DNA of 64,000 bases, from assembly GCA_048268885.1 (NCBI GenBank), contig JBLWUP010000008.1:1-64000 (forward strand). The letters are read 5' to 3'. A program made the translations under genes and the position numbers. The notes beneath the pieces were generated by a model. The model was not told where the DNA came from and made no database searches. It saw only the letters and a list, made by a program, of their open reading frames with translations. The stretch is from Pelagibius sp048268885 (lineage in GTDB: Bacteria > Pseudomonadota > Alphaproteobacteria > Kiloniellales > Kiloniellaceae). Shown here one piece after another: positions 9,035 through 18,750 of the stretch (positions are counted from its first letter, which is position 1; each line of letters begins with the position of its first letter).

Positions 9035-9382
9035 CTAGTAGTTTGACAAGCCCTCCACGCGGCAGTCGCCGCGGGTGTAGGTCTGGCGGATATAGCACTT
9101 GGGGGTCATGTTGATGACCAGCCAGCCACTGCAGGAGTGCAGGCGCACCCAGGCGTCGACGCCGAAGATCTCCGGGCCGAAGTCGTCGGCGATGTTGGTG
9201 CGCTCGATGATGCGAACGCTCTTCACGTCGCCCGGGGCCAGCGGCAGCTCCGCCAGGTGGTCGTCGACCACGGCGGCGCAGCGGTTGGAGTCCGCCGCTT
9301 GCAGCTCGGCCGGCAGAAGGCAGCTCCCCAGCAGGGCGGCGGCCAGGGCGGCAGGGGGAAGCAGGGTCAGGCGCAGGATCAT
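9035..9382 (-). CDS. Small secreted four-Cys protein, paralog 3
   Basis: The ATG at 9382 gives a 115-residue protein starting directly with a hydrophobic signal peptide; the longer frame upstream looks non-coding. A Cys in the signal region (LLGSCLLPA) could be a lipobox, so a lipoprotein is possible. The mature part carries WVRLHSCSGWLVI, a Cys and RQTYTRGDC, closely matching the other two copies. It is the first gene of the trio and is transcribed away from the aldehyde dehydrogenase gene. Confidence 0.75.
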   Translation of the reverse strand: MILRLTLLPPAALAAALLGSCLLPAELQAADSNRCAAVVDDHLAELPLAPGDVKSVRIIERTNIADDFGPEIFGVDAWVRLHSCSGWLVINMTPKCYIRQTYTRGDCRVEGLSNY

Positions 9383-9596
9383 CCAGAGAACTCCAGATTG
9401 AGGGCCGGTTCGAGGGTGGGTCGAGGCCTGCGGCCGGTGCCGGAAAGGCAGGCGCAGGCCGCGCCGCCCGGCCGGTTCCTGGTCCCATCGATGGGAACCC
9501 GCTGGCCTTTCACCCGTTCGCCTGACAGGTCTATACTCGCCGCCAAGATCTGACAATGCCGGCGAGGACGCCGGCCACAGTGGAGGACCCCCAAGA

Positions 9597-11084
9597 ATGA
9601 CCGCACAAGCCCAGAAAATCGACGCGGCCACGCCGCAGCTGTCGGACCCCAAGCTGTTCCGCGAGCAATGCTACATCGACGGGGGCTGGGCCGACGCCGA
9701 CAGCGGCGCGGTGATCGAGGTGACCAACCCCGCCACGGGCGAGGTGCTGGGCACCATTCCCAAGATGGGCGGCGCCGAGACCCGCCGCGCCATCGAGGCG
9801 GCGGAGAAGGCCTGGCCGGCCTGGCGCAACCTGCTGGCCAAGGAGCGCGCCAACATCCTGCGCAAGTGGTTCAATCTGATCCTGGAGAACCAGGAGGACC
9901 TGGCCCGCCTCATGACCCTGGAGCAGGGCAAGCCCCTGGCCGAGGCCAAGGGCGAGGTGGTCTACGGCGCCAGCTTCATCGAGTGGTTCGCCGAGGAAGC
10001 CAAGCGCATCTACGGCGACACCATCCCGCAGCACCAGGCCGACAAGCGCATCGTCGTGGTCAAGCAGGCGGTCGGCGTGGTCGCGGCGATCACGCCGTGG
10101 AACTTCCCCAACGCGATGATCACCCGCAAGTGCGCCCCGGCGCTGGCGGCCGGCTGCCCGGTGGTGATCAAGCCGGCGACCCAGACGCCCTATTCGGCCT
10201 TCGCCCTGGCCGAGCTGGCCGAGCGCGCCGGCATCCCGGCGGGCATCATCAATGTGATCACCGGCTCCGCCAAGGAGATCGGCGGCGAGATGACCTCCAG
10301 CCCCATCGTGCGCAAGCTGTCCTTCACCGGGTCGACCGAGGTCGGCAAGCTGCTGATGCAGCAGTGCGCTTCCACGGTGAAGAAGGTTTCGATGGAACTG
10401 GGCGGCAACGCGCCCTTCCTGGTGTTCGACGACGCCGACCTGGACGCCGCCGTCGAGGGCGCCATGATCTCCAAGTTCCGCAACACCGGGCAGACCTGCG
10501 TCTGCGCCAACCGGATCCTGGTGCAGGAGGGCGTCTATGAGGCCTTCGCCGCCAAGCTGTCGGAGGCGGTGAAGCAGCTGAAGGTCGGCCCCGGCCTGGA
10601 AGACGGCGTGGGCCAGGGGCCGCTGATCGATGTCGCGGCTCTGGAGAAGGTCGAGGAGCACGTCGCCGACGCGACCTCCAAGGGCGCCAAGATCGCCCTG
10701 GGCGGCGCCCGGCACGAGCGCGGCGGCACGTTTTACCAGCCCACCGTTCTTACCGACGTCACGACCGACATGAAGGTGACCCGCGAGGAAACCTTCGGCC
10801 CGGTCGCCCCGCTGTTCCGCTTCAAGACAGAAGAGGAAGGCGTGGCCATGGCCAACGATACCGAGTTCGGCCTCGCCTCCTACTTCTATGCCCGCGACAT
10901 GGGCCGCATCTGGCGCGTCGGCGAGGCCCTGGAGACCGGCATGGTCGGCATCAACACCGGCCTGATCTCCACCGAGGTGGCGCCCTTCGGCGGCGTGAAG
11001 GAATCCGGTATCGGCCGCGAGGGCTCCAAGTACGGCATCGACGAGTTCCTCGAGGTCAAATACCTCTGCATGGGCGGGGTGTAA
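9597..11084 (+). CDS. gabD: NAD(P)-dependent succinate-semialdehyde dehydrogenase
   Basis: The enzyme oxidises succinate semialdehyde to succinate, the last step of 4-aminobutyrate breakdown. The 495-residue protein is a typical class I aldehyde dehydrogenase: ITPWNFP near residue 165, FTGSTEVGK in the cofactor loop, general base Glu267 in MELGGNAP, and nucleophile Cys301 in NTGQTCVCANR. The C-terminal KESGIGREGSKYGIDEFLE is typical of the GabD branch. A related glutarate-semialdehyde role cannot be excluded because no gabT gene lies nearby. The gene is followed by a repeat-filled gap and converges on the cfa gene. Confidence 0.88.
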   Translation: MTAQAQKIDAATPQLSDPKLFREQCYIDGGWADADSGAVIEVTNPATGEVLGTIPKMGGAETRRAIEAAEKAWPAWRNLLAKERANILRKWFNLILENQEDLARLMTLEQGKPLAEAKGEVVYGASFIEWFAEEAKRIYGDTIPQHQADKRIVVVKQAVGVVAAITPWNFPNAMITRKCAPALAAGCPVVIKPATQTPYSAFALAELAERAGIPAGIINVITGSAKEIGGEMTSSPIVRKLSFTGSTEVGKLLMQQCASTVKKVSMELGGNAPFLVFDDADLDAAVEGAMISKFRNTGQTCVCANRILVQEGVYEAFAAKLSEAVKQLKVGPGLEDGVGQGPLIDVAALEKVEEHVADATSKGAKIALGGARHERGGTFYQPTVLTDVTTDMKVTREETFGPVAPLFRFKTEEEGVAMANDTEFGLASYFYARDMGRIWRVGEALETGMVGINTGLISTEVAPFGGVKESGIGREGSKYGIDEFLEVKYLCMGGV

Positions 11085-11094
11085 CACTACTGTC

Positions 11095-11219
11095 GTCCCG
11101 GGGCTTGTCCCCGGGACCCATCGACGCTGATGCAGGGGTGCTGCCTTTGCATCTTGGCACTGCCTCCGATCGCCGGTGGATCGGCGAGGGCCTTGGGTTC
11201 CGGCAACAAGTGCCGGAAC
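11095..11219. repeat. Inverted hairpin doublet, subfamily B
   Basis: Two 23-bp hairpins, 11095-11117 (arms GTCCCGGGG, loop CTTGT) and 11197-11219 (arms GTTCCGGCA, loop ACAAG), face each other with CCA/TGG flanks inward and GTC/GAC flanks outward. The spacer is 79 bases and holds no gene. Confidence 0.8.
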
Positions 11220-11262
11220 GACAGCCTTGGAGGCGCCAGTCAGGGTGAGGCCCCTTCTCAGA

Positions 11263-11302
11263 CCTCATCCTGAGGAGGGCCGTGAGGTCCGTCTCGAAAG
11301 AT
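11263..11302. repeat. Palindromic repeat of a second family (CCTCATCCTGAGG type)
   Basis: This degenerate copy shares the CCTCATCCTGAGGAG start and the GTCTCGAAxGATG end with the inverted pair at 56046-56153. It is a dispersed repeat with no coding capacity. Confidence 0.6.
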
Positions 11303-11363
11303 GTGGGGCGAGAATGAAAAGGGGCCGGTCCTGTGCGGGAGCGGCTTCTAGTTCTTTCCTGTC

Positions 11364-11440
11364 ATGCTCGGACTTGTTCCGAGCATCCAGGGCGGTTGGT
11401 AGAGCGGTTGCCCCTGGACCCTCGGGACAAGCCCGAGGGT
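11364..11440. repeat. Inverted hairpin doublet, subfamily A
   Basis: Hairpins at 11364-11386 (arms ATGCTCGG) and 11418-11440 (arms ACCCTCGGG, loop ACAAG) have the same inward CCA/TGG and outward GTC/GAC flanks as the other doublets. The spacer is only 31 bases. The end types match those enclosing the GIY-YIG gene at 15214-15578. With the preceding repeats it fills the 440-base gap between gabD and cfa. Confidence 0.8.
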
Positions 11441-11525
11441 GACGGACAGCGAGAATGAAAAGGGGCCGATCCTCCCGAATCGCACAGGGGGACCGGTCCC
11501 TTCTTCTTTCTAAAGGAGGCGGATT

Positions 11526-12758
11526 CTACTCCGCCGCTTGGCTGGTTTCCTCGGCGCGCTTGTGCTCCCACTCGTAGATGTAGTCGCGGGTCAGCGGCAC
11601 GGCGTTGATGTCCTTGGTGATCTGGATCTGGAACACCATGAGGCCCTGGTAGCGGAAGCCCATCTCGCAGCCGATCAGGTAGGCCTCCCACATGCGGCAG
11701 AAGCGTTCGTCGTAGAGCTCCTTCACCTTGTCGCGGTTGGCCTGGAAGCGCTCGTGCCAGATGCGCAGGGTTTCCGCGTAGTGGATGCGCAGCACCTCCA
11801 CGTCGGTCACGATCATCATGGCGTCTTCGATCACCGGCAGCACCTCGCCCAGGGTCGGCACGTCGGTGCCTGGGAAGATGTACTTGCGGATGAAGGGATT
11901 GACCGGGCCCGGCTCGTTCACGCGGCCGACCGAGTGCAGCACGAAGACGCCGTCGTCCTTCAGCAGGTCTTTCACCTTGTCGAAGAACTCGCGGTAGTTC
12001 TTCTTGCCGACATGCTCGAACATGCCGACCGAGACGATGCGGTCGTAGGTGTTGCTGTCCTCGCGGTAGTCGCGCAGGTGGAACTGCACGCGCTCTTCCA
12101 GGCCCGCCTTCTTGGCGCGCTCCTGGCTGACCTTGTGCTGCTCGGTCGAGAGGGTGACGCCGGTCACCTCGCAGTCGCCGGCCTGGGCCAGGTAGAGCCC
12201 GAGGCCGCCCCAGCCGGAGCCGATGTCCAGCAGCTTCATGCCCGGCTTGTCGAACAGCAGCTTGGCCGCCAGGTGCAGCTTCTTGTCGGCCTGGGCCTGT
12301 TCCAGGCTTTCCTTGCCGCTGCGGAAGTAGGCGCAGGAGTACTGGCGGTCGGCATCCAGGAAAAGGTCGTAGAGCTGGCCCGAGAGGTCGTAGTGGTGGG
12401 CGACGTTCTTCTGCGCCTTGCCGATGGGGTTGTACTGCTTCAGGCGGCGGACGTGGCCGCCCAGCGCGAAGCCGAACTTCACCAGCCTGTTGTTTTCGAG
12501 ATGGTGGTAGTTGCGCGCCAGGATCTCGATGAAGTCGCGCAGAGTGCCTTCCGTGAGGTCGACCTCTCCGTCCATGTAGCCTTCGCCGAGATAGAGCGGC
12601 GGGTTGAGGACCAGTTTGTATTCAAGAAGGCGGTTGTGCAGGCGCATGGTGCAGCGAGGCCCCGATCCATCGCCGCAGTCATAAGACTTACCGCCGGCGT
12701 CGATGATGCGCAGATTACCGGTCTGGACGACCTTCTGCAGAAGCTTCTGGAACAACAT
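11526..12758 (-). CDS. cfa: Cyclopropane-fatty-acyl-phospholipid synthase family methyltransferase
   Basis: This 410-residue SAM-dependent enzyme is expected to add a methylene bridge across double bonds of membrane phospholipid acyl chains. The C-terminal domain has the SAM-binding motif DIGSGWGGLGLYL near residue 175, preceded by AHHYDLSGQLYDLFLD, which is characteristic of the CFA synthase group. The N-terminal part (LGEGYMDGEVD) is the non-catalytic domain. Related enzymes make other branched lipids, so the exact product is uncertain. The gene is transcribed alone and divergently from gor. Confidence 0.88.
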   Translation of the reverse strand: MLFQKLLQKVVQTGNLRIIDAGGKSYDCGDGSGPRCTMRLHNRLLEYKLVLNPPLYLGEGYMDGEVDLTEGTLRDFIEILARNYHHLENNRLVKFGFALGGHVRRLKQYNPIGKAQKNVAHHYDLSGQLYDLFLDADRQYSCAYFRSGKESLEQAQADKKLHLAAKLLFDKPGMKLLDIGSGWGGLGLYLAQAGDCEVTGVTLSTEQHKVSQERAKKAGLEERVQFHLRDYREDSNTYDRIVSVGMFEHVGKKNYREFFDKVKDLLKDDGVFVLHSVGRVNEPGPVNPFIRKYIFPGTDVPTLGEVLPVIEDAMMIVTDVEVLRIHYAETLRIWHERFQANRDKVKELYDERFCRMWEAYLIGCEMGFRYQGLMVFQIQITKDINAVPLTRDYIYEWEHKRAEETSQAAE

Positions 12759-13093
12759 GGTTCAACTCCGGATATCCGTCCCCTTATTGCCCTTAGGGTG
12801 TTGTCTTGTTGTTACGCCTTTAATTATTTCATCCCGATCAGTATCTTGGCGCGATCTTTTGAATCGTGCAACTGCTTGGGGCTTTGCCTTATTCTTCCGT
12901 CGGTTGGGACCGGGAGCGGGCTGGCAAAGCCCTTGATTTTATATGGTTAACCCCCGGAAGGCGGCGCGGGCCGCAAGGTTGCGATGCAGCGCCGGGCTCC
13001 CTAGATTGCCCTCTAGGCAGGGGCGGGGGCCCGTCAGAGCGCATTTCCCATCCTAGCCTAGCCAGGGGGCGAGGGCAGATCGAAGGATAAATT
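12759..13093. other. Divergent intergenic region cfa / gor
   Basis: The 335-base region must contain both promoters. It is AT-rich near 12780-12900 and GC-rich toward gor. I see no open reading frame of note and no clear operator. Confidence 0.4.
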
Positions 13094-14482
13094 ATGGCCG
13101 GGTACGACTACGATCTTTTTGTCATCGGCGGCGGGTCCGGCGGGGTCCGGGGGGCGCGCATGGCCTCGGCCACCGGTGCCAAGGTGGCCATCGCGGAATC
13201 CTACCGCTACGGCGGCACCTGCGTGATCCGCGGCTGCGTGCCAAAGAAGCTGCTGTCCTACGCCAGCCATTTCCATGAGGATTTCGAGGATGCCGCCGGT
13301 TTCGGCTGGAGCGTCCCGGCGCCGAGCTTCGACTGGGCCACGCTGATCGCCAACAAGGATCGCGAGATCGACCGCCTGGAGGGCGTTTACCAGAAGTTGC
13401 TGGACGCTGCGGGGGTCGAGGCCCATCACGGCCATGCCCGTCTGCTCGACGCCCATACCGTCGAGGTCGGCGACAAGAGCTACACGGCGGAGACCATCCT
13501 CATCGCGACCGGTGGCGCGCCGACGTTTCCGATGGAGCCGGGCTGGGAGCACGGCATCTCCTCCAACGAGGCCTTCCACCTGGAGGAACTGCCCAAGCGG
13601 GCGGTGATCTACGGCGGCGGCTTCATCGCGGTGGAGTTCGCGGGCATCTTCAACGGTCTGGGCAGCGAGGTGACCCAGGTCTACCGCGGCCCGCAGATCC
13701 TGCGCGGCTTCGACGACGACGTCCGCAACACCCTGGCCGGCGAGATCGTCAAGAAGGGCATCAACCTCATCGTCGAGACCACCATCGACCGCATCGAAAA
13801 GCGCGAGCCAAACGACGGTGGGGACCTGCTGGTCCACCTCTCCGACGGCTCGACCCTGGAGACCGACCTGGTCATGGCGGCCACCGGGCGCAGCCCGAAC
13901 GTGCACAACCTGGGCCTGGAGGCGGTCGGCGTGGCGCTGGCCAAGAACGGCGCCGTCAAGGTCGACGAATTCTCCAAGACTTCGGTCGACAACATCTACG
14001 CCGTGGGCGACGTCACCGACCGCATCAACCTGACGCCGGTGGCGATCCAGGAGGCCATGGCCTTCGTCGACACGGTGTTCCGCGACAGCCCGCGCGCCAT
14101 GGACCACGCCGACGTCCCCTCGGCGGTGTTCAGCCATCCGCCGGTCGGCACGGTGGGCCTCACCGAGCTGCAGGCGCGTGAACAGCACGGCGAACTCGAT
14201 ATCTACCGCTCGACCTTCCGCCCGCTGAAGCACACCCTCTCGGGCCGCGACGAAAAGACCATGATGAAGCTGATCGTCGCCAAGGACAGTCAGCGCGTGG
14301 TCGGCGTCCACATGGTCGGCCTCGACGCGCCGGAGATCGTCCAGGGCATGGCCGTGGCCATCAAGGCCGGCGCCACCAAGCAGTGCTTCGACGCCACCGT
14401 CGGCATCCACCCCACCGCAGCCGAGGAGTTCGTCACCATGCGCGAGCCCATCCCCGGCGACCAGGTCAAGGCGGCGGAGTAG
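13094..14482 (+). CDS. gor: Glutathione-disulfide reductase
   Basis: This FAD-dependent enzyme reduces oxidised glutathione with NADPH. The 462 residues contain the N-terminal FAD motif VIGGGSGGVRGARMA, the redox pair Cys43/Cys48 in GGTCVIRGCVPKK, and an NAD(P)-binding GGGFIAVEFAG near residue 174. The C-terminal dimerisation domain has the catalytic HPT motif (GIHPTAAEE). CVIRGCVPKK is specific for glutathione reductases over other members of the family. The GSH system is also served by the monothiol glutaredoxin at 50334-50672. Confidence 0.95.
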   Translation: MAGYDYDLFVIGGGSGGVRGARMASATGAKVAIAESYRYGGTCVIRGCVPKKLLSYASHFHEDFEDAAGFGWSVPAPSFDWATLIANKDREIDRLEGVYQKLLDAAGVEAHHGHARLLDAHTVEVGDKSYTAETILIATGGAPTFPMEPGWEHGISSNEAFHLEELPKRAVIYGGGFIAVEFAGIFNGLGSEVTQVYRGPQILRGFDDDVRNTLAGEIVKKGINLIVETTIDRIEKREPNDGGDLLVHLSDGSTLETDLVMAATGRSPNVHNLGLEAVGVALAKNGAVKVDEFSKTSVDNIYAVGDVTDRINLTPVAIQEAMAFVDTVFRDSPRAMDHADVPSAVFSHPPVGTVGLTELQAREQHGELDIYRSTFRPLKHTLSGRDEKTMMKLIVAKDSQRVVGVHMVGLDAPEIVQGMAVAIKAGATKQCFDATVGIHPTAAEEFVTMREPIPGDQVKAAE

Positions 14483-14614
14483 GGGAGGCGGCGCGGGCCG
14501 AACCGGGTGTCTCTTTGAACGGGAAACGGTCTCTCGGCGACTAAGAACTGTTGCCTTCCGGGGACGGCGTCGGCTGAGTCGTTGGTCAGGCGACATCGCC
14601 GCAAAGGGGACTTC

Positions 14615-15124
14615 ATGCCGGCACCCAGTCTGCGTTTTCTAAGCTTTGGTTTGGTGTTTTTCGGCGGGGCCGCCGCGCTGGCGGGGCTGGTTGTCTTCGG
14701 TATTCCCGAACTGCTGGACCCGCCGACGGACAGGCGTTCCGCCGACATCTTCGCCACGGACGTGGTCCTGACGGCGGCGCTCTCGGCCGTCATCCCCTTC
14801 ACTTTCCTTTATCTCGCCGGCCTGCGCCTGCGGCGCGGCCCGTTGTTCCTGCGCGCTGTGCTGCTGGCGGCGAGCGTTGTGATTCCCGCGCACCTGATTT
14901 CGGGCGTCGTCTGGTATTTGGTCTACGCCGCGCATTTCCTGCTGGACCCCAGCCTGCAGCCGCTGCCGGAGAAGGGCATCCTGCTGTTCGGCTTTCTCTT
15001 CGCGCTCGCGGGCACCGGCCTGACGATCAAGTTCACGCTGCCCCTGGGCATCGCGGCGGCGCTGGCCTTCGAATGGCTGGAGGGGCGGCGCGGATCGGCG
15101 GGATCGGCCAAGGCGGCGGGATAG
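14615..15124 (+). CDS. Hypothetical membrane protein
   Basis: The ATG at 14615 is preceded by AAAGGGGA and gives 169 residues. Four hydrophobic segments are visible (about residues 8-27, 47-66, 78-105 and 124-150), so this is an integral inner-membrane protein. The last 20 residues are basic and Gly/Ala-rich. No family signature is recognised. It lies 132 bases after gor and could be read through from it. Confidence 0.7.
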   Translation: MPAPSLRFLSFGLVFFGGAAALAGLVVFGIPELLDPPTDRRSADIFATDVVLTAALSAVIPFTFLYLAGLRLRRGPLFLRAVLLAASVVIPAHLISGVVWYLVYAAHFLLDPSLQPLPEKGILLFGFLFALAGTGLTIKFTLPLGIAAALAFEWLEGRRGSAGSAKAAG

Positions 15125-15144
15125 CGAGCGCATCATCGAAATGG

Positions 15145-15167
15145 ATGCTCGGGTCAAGCCCGAGCAT
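15145..15167. repeat. Single 23-bp hairpin (ATGCTCGGG arms), outer left
   Basis: Arms ATGCTCGGG/CCCGAGCAT enclose the loop TCAAG, with TGG on the left and GAC on the right. It is the same sequence and orientation as the hairpin at 15556-15578. Confidence 0.8.
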
Positions 15168-15213
15168 GACGGGTGGGGCGGTTGCGCCGCCGGTGCCCCA
15201 TACACCGATTGTC

Positions 15214-15578
15214 ACCCTCGGGCTTGACCCGAGGGTCCATTCATCCGCCGCTCAGGCCGTCCCAGAGATCGACCCACCGCGGGTTGTCGCGCTCGATCAG
15301 CGCGATCTTCCAGTCGCGGTTCCAGCGCTTCAGGGCCTTTTCACGCCGGATCGCCTGTTCCGGGCTGTCATGGATTTCGTAGTAGACCAGGGTTTTCACA
15401 CCGTGCCGTTTGGTGAAGCCGTCAGCCAGCGCCTCGCGGTGCTCGTAGACACGGCGCAGCAGGTCGTTCGTCACTCCGATGTAAAGGGTGCCGTTGGGGG
15501 CGCTGGCCAGGATGTAGACGTAGTACTGTACGGCCGGGAGTTGGCGGCACAATGGATGCTCGGGTCAAGCCCGAGCAT
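15214..15578. mobile_element. Candidate mobile element: GIY-YIG gene enclosed by a hairpin doublet
   Basis: Hairpins at 15214-15236 (ACCCTCGGG arms, loop CTTGA) and 15556-15578 (ATGCTCGGG arms, loop TCAAG) face each other with CCA/TGG inward and GTC/GAC outward, as in the gene-less doublets at 11095, 11364 and 61531. The GIY-YIG coding sequence fills the spacer, with only about 4 bases between the stop codon and one hairpin and 3 between the start codon and the other. That it is mobile is an inference from this architecture. Confidence 0.55.
15241..15552 (-). CDS. GIY-YIG nuclease family protein (UPF0213 type)
   Basis: The protein is a single GIY-YIG endonuclease domain of 103 residues: YYVYILAS near residue 10, GTLYIGVTNDLLRRVYEHR (the second GIY-like strand plus catalytic Arg), and the Glu-containing REKALKRWNRDWK. 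Proteins of this kind are annotated as excinuclease-like or Slx1-like, and their role is generally unknown. Translation most likely begins at a TTG at 15552, since no ATG occurs before the domain. The gene sits exactly between two hairpin repeats, which suggests it acts on them. Confidence 0.85.
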   Translation of the reverse strand: MCRQLPAVQYYVYILASAPNGTLYIGVTNDLLRRVYEHREALADGFTKRHGVKTLVYYEIHDSPEQAIRREKALKRWNRDWKIALIERDNPRWVDLWDGLSGG

Positions 15579-15629
15579 GACAGTGGGAATGGGATAGGCG
15601 CACATCCGTGCCGCAACTCCTCAATCGTC

Positions 15630-15652
15630 ACCCTCGGGCTTGACCCGAGGGT
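15630..15652. repeat. Single 23-bp hairpin (ACCCTCGGG arms), outer right
   Basis: Arms ACCCTCGGG/CCCGAGGGT and loop CTTGA are identical in sequence and orientation to the hairpin at 15214-15236. The blocks 15145-15236 and 15556-15652 are therefore direct copies of each other on either side of the GIY-YIG gene. Confidence 0.8.
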
Positions 15653-15722
15653 CCATGGCGCCGCATCCCCCTCACCCAGCTTCGCCTATGTTCGGTCTTC
15701 GACCTCACTAAGGCTGCGCAGT

Positions 15723-15806
15723 CCTCTCCCACGATGGGGAGAGGGTTTGTTTTTTGTGCCCTCTCCCCTTCGTGGGAGAGGGAGGGGCCCACGAAGGGGG
15801 AGGGTG
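15723..15806. repeat. CCCTCTCCC palindromic repeat cluster, possible terminator
   Basis: Two hairpins, 15723-15744 (CCTCTCCC/GGGGAGAGG) and 15759-15782 (CCCTCTCCCC/GGGAGAGGG), and a G-rich partial third copy lie just beyond the cysS stop codon. A T-rich stretch follows the first on the plus strand. This is a third, unrelated dispersed repeat type that may also act as a transcription barrier between convergent units. Confidence 0.6.
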
Positions 15807-15813
15807 AGGGGGC

Positions 15814-17205
<1,392 letters not shown>

Positions 17206-17409
17206 TGGGGGAAGTCATCCGGATCGTCGTGATGTCGGCGGCCGGGCGGCGCCGGCCGGGCGAAGGGGAGCCGCGGCCTCAGGAGGCCGGGCAGCGGCGA
17301 CATCGCGGTCGACAGGTCACAATCCGGTGCGTCATGGGCCGGACTTTACGGCGCTCAGGGCCCAGGTCAAGTCTTATGGGCTCAAGTCTCTCGGCAGAAG
17401 CCCGTCGGC

Positions 17410-18750
17410 TTACGCGGCCTTGCCGTCCAGCCGCTTCTCGGCCCGCTCGCGCCCGATCAAGGGCAGAAGGGCCTTCAGTTCCGGGCCGTGGTCGAGCCCG
17501 GTCAGCGCCTGGCGCAGCGGCAGGAAGAGCGCCTTGCCCTTGCGGCCCGTGGCCTGCTTCACCGCGCCGGTCCAGACCCCCCAGGTGGCCTCGTCCCAGG
17601 GCTCCGGCGGCAGCAGCTCCGCCGCCTGGCGGGCGAAGTCGGCATCCTGGATATGCGGGACGACCGGGCCGCGGCAAATCGCCAGCCAGGCCTCGGCCTC
17701 GGCCAGGCGGGTGAGGTTGGGGCGGACCGCCATCCATAACTCGGCATCCAGGCCATCGGGCAGGCGGCCGGCGACCTGCTCGAAAGGCGTGATGTGCAGC
17801 AGGCGGGCATTCAGGTGCTCCAGTTCGGCGGGATCGAACTTGGGCGTCGCCCGGCCGAAGCGCGAGAGATCGAAGCTTTCGGCCAGGGCGGCGAGATCCG
17901 TGAAGGGCTCCACCGGATCCGGCGTGCCGAGGCGCGCCAGATAGCTGTTGAGCGTCATGGCCTCCAGGCCGCTGTCCCGGAGCGAGGCCACGGACAGGCT
18001 GCCGAGGCGCTTGGAGAGGGACTCGCCGCCGGCGCCAGCGATGAGCGAAAGGTGGCCGAAGGTCGGGACCACGGATGCCTCTGGTCCCCCCAGCGCCTGG
18101 AAAAGCTGCACCTGCACGGCGGTGTTGGCCACGTGGTCCTCGCCGCGCAGGACGTGGGTCACGGCCAGTTCGATGTCGTCGACCACCGAGGTGAGGGTGT
18201 AGAGCGGGCGGCCGTCCTCGCGGATCAGCACCGGGTCGCTGAGATTCTCTCCCTGGAAGGAGACGGGGCCGCGCACCAGGTCGTCCCAGGCGATCTCTCC
18301 GGGTTCCAGCTTGAAACGCCAGTGCGGGCGGCGGCCTTCCGCCTCCAACCGGGCCTTCTCCGCGTCGTCGAGATCCAGGGCGGCGCGGTCGTAGATCGGC
18401 GGGCGGCCCGCCGAGAGCGCCACCTTGCGCTTCAGCCCCAGCTCTTCGGGGGTCTCGTAGCAGGCGTAGAGCCGTCCGGCGGCCTTCAGGCGTTCCGCGG
18501 CGGCGCTGTAGCGCTCCAGCCGTTCGGACTGCACGGCCTTCTCGTCCCAGTCGAGGCCGAGCCAGCGCAGATCCTCCTCGATGGCCCGGGCGAACTCGGG
18601 CGTCGAGCGCTCCGTATCGGTGTCGTCGATGCGCAGCAGATAGTGTCCGCCGGCGGCGCGGGCGAACAGCCAGTTGATCAGCGCCTGGCGCGCATTGCCG
18701 ACATGCAGCAGGCCGGTGGGACTGGGGGCGAAACGGACTTTCAGCGTCAA
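17410..18750 (-). CDS. gltX: Glutamyl-tRNA synthetase
   Basis: This class I synthetase charges tRNA-Glu. The N-terminus contains FAPSPTGLLHVGNARQAL with an HVGN version of HIGH. The KMSKS-like loop is ESLSKRLGSLS near residue 245. The 446-residue length fits bacterial GltX. Alphaproteobacteria often carry two GltX paralogs, one of which mischarges tRNA-Gln for amidation; this copy cannot be assigned to either role from sequence alone. Confidence 0.95.
   Translation of the reverse strand: MTLKVRFAPSPTGLLHVGNARQALINWLFARAAGGHYLLRIDDTDTERSTPEFARAIEEDLRWLGLDWDEKAVQSERLERYSAAAERLKAAGRLYACYETPEELGLKRKVALSAGRPPIYDRAALDLDDAEKARLEAEGRRPHWRFKLEPGEIAWDDLVRGPVSFQGENLSDPVLIREDGRPLYTLTSVVDDIELAVTHVLRGEDHVANTAVQVQLFQALGGPEASVVPTFGHLSLIAGAGGESLSKRLGSLSVASLRDSGLEAMTLNSYLARLGTPDPVEPFTDLAALAESFDLSRFGRATPKFDPAELEHLNARLLHITPFEQVAGRLPDGLDAELWMAVRPNLTRLAEAEAWLAICRGPVVPHIQDADFARQAAELLPPEPWDEATWGVWTGAVKQATGRKGKALFLPLRQALTGLDHGPELKALLPLIGRERAEKRLDGKAA

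Noticed and set aside
11538..12950. Long plus-strand frame opposite the cfa-type gene
   Set aside because: Antisense shadow with biased composition; the minus-strand gene has clear SAM-binding motifs.
15145..15652. A RAYT-type tyrosine transposase that would explain the hairpin doublets
   Set aside because: No such gene is in the window; the only enzyme linked to the repeats here is the GIY-YIG protein.
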